Notes under the pieces: generated by a model
Seen by the model: the letters and a program-made list of their open reading frames with translations, nothing else
Database searches by the model: none
What the model was told of the DNA's origin: nothing
Translations under genes and position numbers: made by a program
Shown here: positions 58,901 to 64,000 of the stretch, one piece after another
Position numbering within the stretch: the first letter of the stretch is position 1
How the letters are laid out: each line of letters opens with the position of its first letter
NCBI RefSeq assembly: GCF_030408415.1
Contig: NZ_CP046976.1
Location: 1,116,001 to 1,180,000 of the forward strand
Source: Corynebacterium appendicis CIP 107643
GTDB lineage: Bacteria; Actinomycetota; Actinomycetes; Mycobacteriales; Mycobacteriaceae
DNA length: 64,000 bases
Direction: 5' to 3'

Positions 58901-59076
58901 GACCGGATCCTTCCTCATTGAGCCCAGAAAGGGTGATGACGTGCTGGTTTTAAGAACCGATCATACGCAACTTTTGGGTGGCTATATTCCGGTCCAGCCG
59001 GAGTCACCCCCCGGCGGAGAACCGTGCGAGGCAAGTGAAAATCCCACACCGTGTGAAATGGTGCGGGAGAAAATGG

Positions 59077-59150
59077 TCGGGCTGACAGGATTTGAACCTG
59101 CGACCCCTACACCCCCAGTGTAGTGCGCTACCAAACTGCGCCACAGCCCG
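59077..59150 (-). tRNA. tRNA-Pro (GGG)
   Basis: A 74-base cloverleaf on the minus strand. The acceptor stem CGGGCTG pairs with CAGCCCG, followed by discriminator A. The D arm has AGTTTGGTAGC. The anticodon stem CTACA/TGTAG encloses the loop CTGGGGG, giving anticodon GGG. The T arm has GTTCAAATC. CCA is not encoded. It reads CCC and CCT proline codons. Confidence 0.95.
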
Positions 59151-59245
59151 TTGTCCATCGTGCGGAGCATGCGGGGGCATGCCGTACGCGGAACGTCGGA
59201 TAGATTACCGCACGGTCGGGTGATTGAAGTAATCGGCTGGTCACG

Positions 59246-59251
59246 TAAAGT
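59246..59251 (+). promoter_or_regulatory. Putative -10 element of a leaderless secA2 promoter
   Basis: TAAAGT ends six bases before the secA2 ATG and no Shine-Dalgarno sequence is present. Confidence 0.4.
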
Positions 59252-59257
59252 TGCCCC

Positions 59258-61555
59258 ATGGGCAAGTTTGACTGGTTCTGGAAGGCGATGGGCTCCTCGT
59301 CGGAGCGCAACGACAAGAAGTCGAAGGGCATCGTGTCGCAGGCGCACGGCCTGATCGCCAACTACGAACAGCGCAGCGACGCGGAGTTGGTCGACGCGAT
59401 CCGGGGGACAGTCGCTGACGGCCAGATTGAAAAGAAGCCGGAATTTTTGGCTGTGCTGACGGTGGCGTCGGCACGCACGCTCGGCATGACGCCGTTCGAG
59501 GTGCAGAACCAGGCGGTGCTGCGCCTGCTTGAAGGCGACGTGACCCAGATGGCAACGGGCGAGGGCAAGACGCTCGTCGGCGCGATGGCGGCTACGGGAT
59601 TCGCGCTCACCCGCAAGCGGGTGCACCTCATCACGGTCAATGACTACCTCGCAGCGCGCGACGCGAACTGGATGCGTCCTCTCGTCGAGTTCTTCGGACT
59701 CAGCGTCGCGTCCGTCACGGAGGCGTCCACACGCGAGGAGCGCGTAAACGCCTACCGCAGCGATATCGTCTACGCGCCAGTCACAGAAATCGGCTTCGAC
59801 CACCTGCGCGACAACCAGATCACCCACCGCGACCAGACGGTTCAGGTCGCAGCCGATGTCGCGCTCGTCGACGAAGCGGACAGCGTGCTTGTCGACGAAG
59901 CCTTGGTGCCCCTCGTCCTTGCCGGCTCCAAACCGGGGGAGCAGGCCACTGGGCAGATCACCGAGGCAGTGTCCCACCTTGTCGAGGGCAAGGACTACAC
60001 CATCGACTCGGACCGCCGGAACGTCTTCCTCACCGACGACGGCGCGTCGAAGATCGAGCGTGCTCTCGGCATCGATTCGCTGTATTCCGACGAGAATATC
60101 GGCACCATCCTCGTGCGCGTGAACCTCGCGCTCCACGCGAAGGCGCTGCTGATCCGCGATGTCCACTACATAGTCAAGGACGGCAAGATCGACCTTGTCG
60201 ACGCATCCCGCGGCCGTGTCGCCGAGCTCCAGCGCTGGCCCGACGGGCTGCAGGCCGCAGTGGAGGCCAAGGAAGGCTTGGATGTCTCCGAAGGCGGCCG
60301 CATCCTCGACCAGATCACCTTGCAGGCGCTCATGCGGCGTTACCCGCTGGTGTGCGGCATGACCGGTACCGCCGTTGAGGCCACCGACCAGCTGCGCCAG
60401 TTCTACGATCTCCACGTCTCCGTGATCGACCGTGCCAAGGAGCTGCGCCGCTTCGACGAAGCCGACCGCATCTACGCCACCATGGACGAGAAGTTCGCGG
60501 CCATCGTCGAGGAGATCGCCCACATCAATTCCACCGGCCAGCCGGTGCTTGTCGGCACGCGCGATGTCGCCGAGTCCGAGGCACTGGCAGATGCACTGGA
60601 AAAACGCGGTGTGAACGTCAACGTCCTCAACGCCAAGAACGACGCGGAGGAAGCCCGCATTGTGGCCGAGGCCGGCGACCTGGGGCGCGTGACCGTGTCC
60701 ACCCAGATGGCGGGGCGCGGCACCGATATCCGCCTCGGTGGCGCCGACGAATCCGACCGCGACGCTGTCGTAGAGCTCGGTGGACTCGCCGTCATCGGTA
60801 CCGCGCGCCACCGCACGGCACGGCTGGACAACCAGCTCCGCGGCCGCGCCGGACGACAGGGTGACCCGGGTCTCAGCGTGTTTTTTGTCTCACTCGAAGA
60901 CGACATCGTCACCGCAGGCGGCGCCGATGAGCGCGTCAGCGCCCAGCCCGACGAGCATGGCCTCATCGAATCCAAGCGCGTCCAGGACTTCATCGAGCAC
61001 TGCCAGCGCGTCACCGAAGGGCAATTGCTCGAGATCCACGCCCAGACCTGGAAGTACAACCAGCTGCTGGCGGACCACAGGGAGATCGTCGATAAGCGGC
61101 GTGCGTCGCTGCTGGATACCGACCAAGCGTGGCGCGAGCTCGCCGAACGCAACCCAGCGCGCGCCGCTGAGTTGGAAGGACAAGGAATCGATCGGGTAGT
61201 GCTCGAACAGGCTGCGCGCGAAATCATGCTTTTCCACCTCGACGACGAATGGTCCGAACACCTCGCACTCATGGACGACGTGCGCGAATCGATCCACCTT
61301 CGCGCCATTGCGCGCGAAACTCCGATCACCGAGTTCCACCGGATTGCCGTGCGCGAATTCAAAGATCTCGCCAACCGTGCTGTTGAGCGCGCCTCCGAGA
61401 CCTTCGACACCGTACTTATCGACGCCGACGGTGCGCATCTCGCGGATGCCGGTTGGAAGCGCCCCAACGCGACTTGGACCTACATGGTCTCCGATAACCC
61501 GCTCGCCGGCGGCGGAAACTCCGTAATATCCGGCATAGCCAGCATCTTCCGCTGA
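59258..61555 (+). CDS. secA2: Accessory preprotein translocase ATPase SecA2
   Basis: 765 residues, shorter than housekeeping SecA (about 840-900). The DEAD motor shows MATGEGKTLVGAMAATGFAL (Walker A), LVDEADSVLVDEA and a helicase II end STQMAGRGTDIRLGG. The preprotein-binding and helical scaffold regions are present, but the zinc-binding C-terminal tail of SecA1 is missing, as expected for SecA2. In mycobacteria and corynebacteria SecA2 drives a subset of exports. The gene sits before odhI, as in C. glutamicum. Confidence 0.93.
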   Translation: MGKFDWFWKAMGSSSERNDKKSKGIVSQAHGLIANYEQRSDAELVDAIRGTVADGQIEKKPEFLAVLTVASARTLGMTPFEVQNQAVLRLLEGDVTQMATGEGKTLVGAMAATGFALTRKRVHLITVNDYLAARDANWMRPLVEFFGLSVASVTEASTREERVNAYRSDIVYAPVTEIGFDHLRDNQITHRDQTVQVAADVALVDEADSVLVDEALVPLVLAGSKPGEQATGQITEAVSHLVEGKDYTIDSDRRNVFLTDDGASKIERALGIDSLYSDENIGTILVRVNLALHAKALLIRDVHYIVKDGKIDLVDASRGRVAELQRWPDGLQAAVEAKEGLDVSEGGRILDQITLQALMRRYPLVCGMTGTAVEATDQLRQFYDLHVSVIDRAKELRRFDEADRIYATMDEKFAAIVEEIAHINSTGQPVLVGTRDVAESEALADALEKRGVNVNVLNAKNDAEEARIVAEAGDLGRVTVSTQMAGRGTDIRLGGADESDRDAVVELGGLAVIGTARHRTARLDNQLRGRAGRQGDPGLSVFFVSLEDDIVTAGGADERVSAQPDEHGLIESKRVQDFIEHCQRVTEGQLLEIHAQTWKYNQLLADHREIVDKRRASLLDTDQAWRELAERNPARAAELEGQGIDRVVLEQAAREIMLFHLDDEWSEHLALMDDVRESIHLRAIARETPITEFHRIAVREFKDLANRAVERASETFDTVLIDADGAHLADAGWKRPNATWTYMVSDNPLAGGGNSVISGIASIFR
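61087..61097 (-). repeat. GCTTATCGACG motif, copy 20
   Basis: Within secA2, read as GTC-GAT-AAG. A one-mismatch copy (ACTTATCGACG) follows in the same gene at 61414. Confidence 0.85.
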
Positions 61556-61561
61556 TGATGA

Positions 61562-61596
61562 CTCCCGGCAGTGGTGTCCCGACCGCGCGCCGGGAG
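61562..61596 (+). terminator. Hairpin after secA2
   Basis: CTCCCGGC (61562-61569) pairs perfectly with GCCGGGAG (61589-61596), starting six bases after the secA2 stop. Only a weak T-rich tail (CAGTTGTC) follows. Confidence 0.55.
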
Positions 61597-61664
61597 CAGT
61601 TGTCAGTATGATGGTCGTGGACTTAAATTGAAATTTGTATCCGTCGAAAGCGTCAGGAGAAGAG

Positions 61665-62096
61665 ATGAGCGAGAATACCGGCACACCGGAGACACAGGTA
61701 GAAACCACCTCTGTTTTCCGTGCGGATCTTCTGAAGGAGATGGAGACGGGAGCTAACACCGCCTCTGACCACGTAGGCGGCGCTGAAGGCCTGCCGGCAG
61801 ACGCGGCGCTCCTCGTGGTCAAGCGTGGCCCGAACGCAGGCGCACGCTTCCTGCTGGACCGCGACACCACCACCGCTGGCCGCCACCCGGAGGCGGACAT
61901 CTTTCTCGACGATGTCACCGTCTCCCGTCGCCACGCCGAATTCCGCCGTAACGACGGCGAGTTCGAGGTTGTCGATGTCGGATCCCTCAACGGCACCTAC
62001 GTGAACCGCGAGCCGCGCAACTCCCAGACGCTCTCCACCGGCGACGAGATTCAGATCGGCAAGTTTCGCCTCGTCTTCCTCGCTGACGAGGACTAA
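61665..62096 (+). CDS. odhI: FHA-domain regulator OdhI
   Basis: 143 residues. It inhibits 2-oxoglutarate dehydrogenase (OdhA) when unphosphorylated, setting the balance between the TCA cycle and glutamate formation. The PknG target Thr pair is intact in VETTSVFRADLLKEME (residues about 12-27). The FHA domain has TTAGRHPEADIFLDDVTVSR and RRHAEF, then VGSLNGTYVNRE. ATG 61665 has AGGAGAAG upstream and gives the standard length. TATGAT near 61607 may be its -10 element. Confidence 0.97.
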   Translation: MSENTGTPETQVETTSVFRADLLKEMETGANTASDHVGGAEGLPADAALLVVKRGPNAGARFLLDRDTTTAGRHPEADIFLDDVTVSRRHAEFRRNDGEFEVVDVGSLNGTYVNREPRNSQTLSTGDEIQIGKFRLVFLADED

Positions 62097-62100
62097 ACCC

Positions 62101-62126
62101 CGGTGAACGGGCTTCGGCCCGCACCG
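62101..62126 (+). terminator. TTCG-loop terminator after odhI
   Basis: CGGTG and CACCG form an outer stem (62101-62105 with 62122-62126), and CGGGC-TTCG-GCCCG an inner one (62108-62121). It starts four bases after the odhI stop and is followed by CTTTGTG. Confidence 0.65.
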
Positions 62127-62201
62127 CTTTGTGAAAGTTTTTCAGGTCCATCCTGATTAAATCTAGCCATTGTTGATCAGAGTTAGACAGAATTAGACAC
62201 T

Positions 62202-62939
62202 GTGAGCGCAATCCGGAAAACGAAGCCGAGCAATCCGGCACCCCGCTCGGGCACCAAGACCATGTCGATTGGCGTGGTGATCAAGTGCCTCAGCGAGGAG
62301 TTCCCGGATGTGACCGTGTCCAAAATCCGTTTCCTCGAGTCTGAAGGACTGATTACGCCTGAGCGCACGCAGTCCGGGTACCGCCGCTTTACCGAGGACG
62401 ATGTTGAGCGTCTCCGCTACATTCTGATCACCCAGCGCGACAATTACCTACCGCTGAAGGTGATCCGCGAGCAGCTCGAGGCAATGGACTCCGGCAAGGT
62501 CACCGCCGTGATGACGGGCCAGAACGCCGCCGATCCGCTGATCGCGCCGGAGCAGTTCGCCGCTCCTGCAGCGACCCGTCTGACTGACGAGGATGTTGCC
62601 GCTCAAGCTGAATGCGACCCCAGTGTCGTAGCGCAGTGCATCGATGCTGGCCTGATCGTCCCCGATGCATCCGGTCTTTTCACCGTCGACGACGTTCGCG
62701 TGGTCTCCACCGCGGTCTCACTCACCGATTTCGGGCTCGAAACCCGCCACCTCAAGCGCATCCGCCAGTCTGCGAGCCGCCAGGCAGACCTCATCGAGCA
62801 GGTCACCGAGCCCGTAGCCAAGTCGGGCCGCGCCGCCGCCAAGCAGGAAGCCGGTGAGATCAGTCAGCAGATGACCGCTCTCGTCGTGTCCCTCCACGCC
62901 GCGCTGGTGAAGAACGAACTGCGCCGCGGACTCAACTAG
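62202..62939 (+). CDS. ftsR: MerR-type regulator FtsR
   Basis: 245 residues from GTG 62202. An N-terminal MerR winged helix shows MSIGVVIKCLSEEFPDVTVS, then KIRFLESEGLITPERTQSGY and RRFTEDDVERLRYIL. In C. glutamicum FtsR, encoded right after odhI, activates ftsZ transcription. No metal-binding cysteines are seen; the effector region is helical. The gene order odhI-ftsR-nuclease-merR matches C. glutamicum. Confidence 0.9.
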   Translation: MSAIRKTKPSNPAPRSGTKTMSIGVVIKCLSEEFPDVTVSKIRFLESEGLITPERTQSGYRRFTEDDVERLRYILITQRDNYLPLKVIREQLEAMDSGKVTAVMTGQNAADPLIAPEQFAAPAATRLTDEDVAAQAECDPSVVAQCIDAGLIVPDASGLFTVDDVRVVSTAVSLTDFGLETRHLKRIRQSASRQADLIEQVTEPVAKSGRAAAKQEAGEISQQMTALVVSLHAALVKNELRRGLN

Positions 62940-62945
62940 AACACT

Positions 62946-63560
62946 ATGAGCACTGTTCCAGTATCTTTATGCGGCGTTTTCCCCGTCGGGCCCGAGAATT
63001 TCCTCTGCGCTGTACTGCTGTGGGAGGAGCGCCGGCGCTTCCTGCCGATTTGGCTCTCGCCCGTTGGCGGCACGCAGTTGCTCGGCCGGATCGGGGAGTG
63101 GGAACCTGCCCGGCCCGACACCCACAATCTGCTATTGGACGTCATCGAGCAGTCCACCACCGGCGTTGCCGCCATTGAACTGACTAGTTATTACAACGGC
63201 GTGTACCTGGCGCAGGTGACCATGGAAGACGGCGCCGAATTCGATTGCCGCCCCACCGATGCGCTGGTGTTGTCCCTCATGCTCGACATGCCTATTGAAG
63301 TCGAGGAGGAGGTTCTCAACCAGGCCTCCCTGTGGCTGAACGCCGAGGACGCCTCCGATTACTTCGATATTCAATTCGACTCGGACATCGCAGACGGCAC
63401 TGGTAACGGTGCCGACTCCAGCAGCAATTCCGCCAGCGGCGATAAGCAGGCGGATCTCGACTTCGAGAACCTCATGCGCGAACTCGGTGTCGAAGAGGAA
63501 GATCTGGGGTTCGGGAGTACTGGTGATACTCAAGATGAAAACGGGGAAGAGGAACCTTAA
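62946..63560 (+). CDS. Bifunctional nuclease family protein (DUF151)
   Basis: 204 residues. The DUF151 fold is seen in LLWEERRRFLPIWLSPVGGT, then LLLDVIEQSTTGVAAIELTS and DCRPTDALVLSLMLDMPIEV. Members are reported to have RNase and DNase activity in plants and are structurally known from Thermotoga; the role in corynebacteria is unknown. The last ~60 residues are acidic and Ser/Gly/Asn-rich. It starts six bases after the ftsR stop and is probably co-transcribed with it. Confidence 0.87.
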   Translation: MSTVPVSLCGVFPVGPENFLCAVLLWEERRRFLPIWLSPVGGTQLLGRIGEWEPARPDTHNLLLDVIEQSTTGVAAIELTSYYNGVYLAQVTMEDGAEFDCRPTDALVLSLMLDMPIEVEEEVLNQASLWLNAEDASDYFDIQFDSDIADGTGNGADSSSNSASGDKQADLDFENLMRELGVEEEDLGFGSTGDTQDENGEEEP

Positions 63561-63674
63561 AGTTAAAGTTGAGGTTAAAAGTTCGGCGTGTTGAACGCCG
63601 TGGTCTTGACCGGAGCATATGCTTGCCTTTAAATAACCTTTAGGCTCTTTCCTAAACTTCATGGGAGTAATTAC

Positions 63675-64000
63675 GTGAGTACGATCGATAACGTCACCGC
63701 CGCCGACGGTGCTGAAGCCCCTGTTCAGGAGTCGCTCTTCGACATCGGTCCGTCCGACGAGGTCGGCTACCGCGTCCCGATCGCCTGCCAGGTCGCCGGC
63801 ATCACCTACCGCCAGCTCGACTACTGGGCACGCACCGATCTGGTTCGCCCGTCCATCCGCAACGCGACCGGCTCCGGCTCGCAACGCCTGTACTCCTTCA
63901 AGGACATTCTGGTCCTGAAGATTGTCAAGGGCTTGCTCGACACCGGTATTTCCCTGCAGAACATCCGCCTCGCCGTGGACAAACTCCGCGACCGCGGCAT
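63675..64000 (+). CDS. MerR-family regulator, N-terminal part (runs off the right edge)
   Basis: 108 residues are visible from GTG 63675. The MerR DNA-binding domain shows VGYRVPIACQVAGITYRQLD, YWARTDLVRPSIR, then SQRLYSFKDILVLKIVKGLL. The distinctive Y-W-A-R-T-D segment is shared with the second MerR gene that follows the DUF151 gene in other corynebacteria. The C-terminal part is outside the window. Target genes unknown. Confidence 0.88.
   Translation, partial: MSTIDNVTAADGAEAPVQESLFDIGPSDEVGYRVPIACQVAGITYRQLDYWARTDLVRPSIRNATGSGSQRLYSFKDILVLKIVKGLLDTGISLQNIRLAVDKLRDRG

Noticed and set aside
58982..60811. 609-codon minus-strand ORF spanning tRNA-Pro and secA2
   Set aside because: It runs through a tRNA gene and antisense of secA2.

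Overview
The window is high-GC DNA from an actinobacterium, and gene content and order point to Corynebacterium. Diagnostic features are the odhI-ftsR-bifunctional nuclease-merR block, the steA-steB pair, an orphan ParA (PldP type) ahead of scpA-scpB-rluB-cmk-der, a secA2 gene, and an argC-J-B-D-R-G-H cluster. Several genes appear to be leaderless, which is common in this group. Replication, repair and translation genes are intact, so this is mostly core chromosome.

Layout. 1-3204 is an accessory, scarred edge: an AraC-family regulator (cut by the window), a flavin monooxygenase, a 43-codon stub of a MobF conjugative relaxase, and a carnitine acyltransferase gene that keeps only its N-terminal quarter. 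3269-9481 is a minus-strand peptide-type ABC transporter operon behind an XRE-TetR fusion regulator. 9601-19338 holds uvrB, a universal stress protein, HelD-type RNA polymerase remodeller, a DoxX-like protein, an MBL hydrolase and uvrA. 19363-21780 is a DUF2339 membrane protein. 22044-23427 is the infC-rpmI-rplT operon with a leader attenuator, an apparent AUC start codon for infC, and a terminator. 23566-25454 is a SpoU/TrmH methyltransferase facing a Tat-lipoprotein intradiol dioxygenase whose 3' end is frameshifted by an 8-bp tandem duplication. 25704-29336 is pheS-pheT. 29342-37006 is the arginine cluster with an ArgR box but no argF. 37021-37429 carries two decayed gene tails.

37450-48039 runs Trm112-like protein, tyrS, TPR protein, HAD phosphatase, a small protein, tlyA, nadK, recN, steA, steB and a Nudix hydrolase. 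48064-54841 is a chromosome-maintenance block (xerD, pldP, scpA, scpB, rluB, cmk, der). 54875-58900 has two related esterases around a methyltransferase, then a DUF418 membrane protein. tRNA-Pro(GGG) lies at 59077-59150. 59258-64000 is secA2, odhI, ftsR, the nuclease and a second MerR regulator (cut by the window).

The most striking signal is not a gene. The 11-mer GCTTATCGACG occurs 20 times by hand count (10 on each strand), where chance predicts well under one. Copies lie in several reading frames, force rare codons (TTA Leu, ATA Ile), are absent from the scarred left edge, and are frequent in uvrB, uvrA, recN and helD. This is the pattern of a DNA-uptake-sequence-like or other genome-wide DNA recognition site and is the main candidate for something undescribed.
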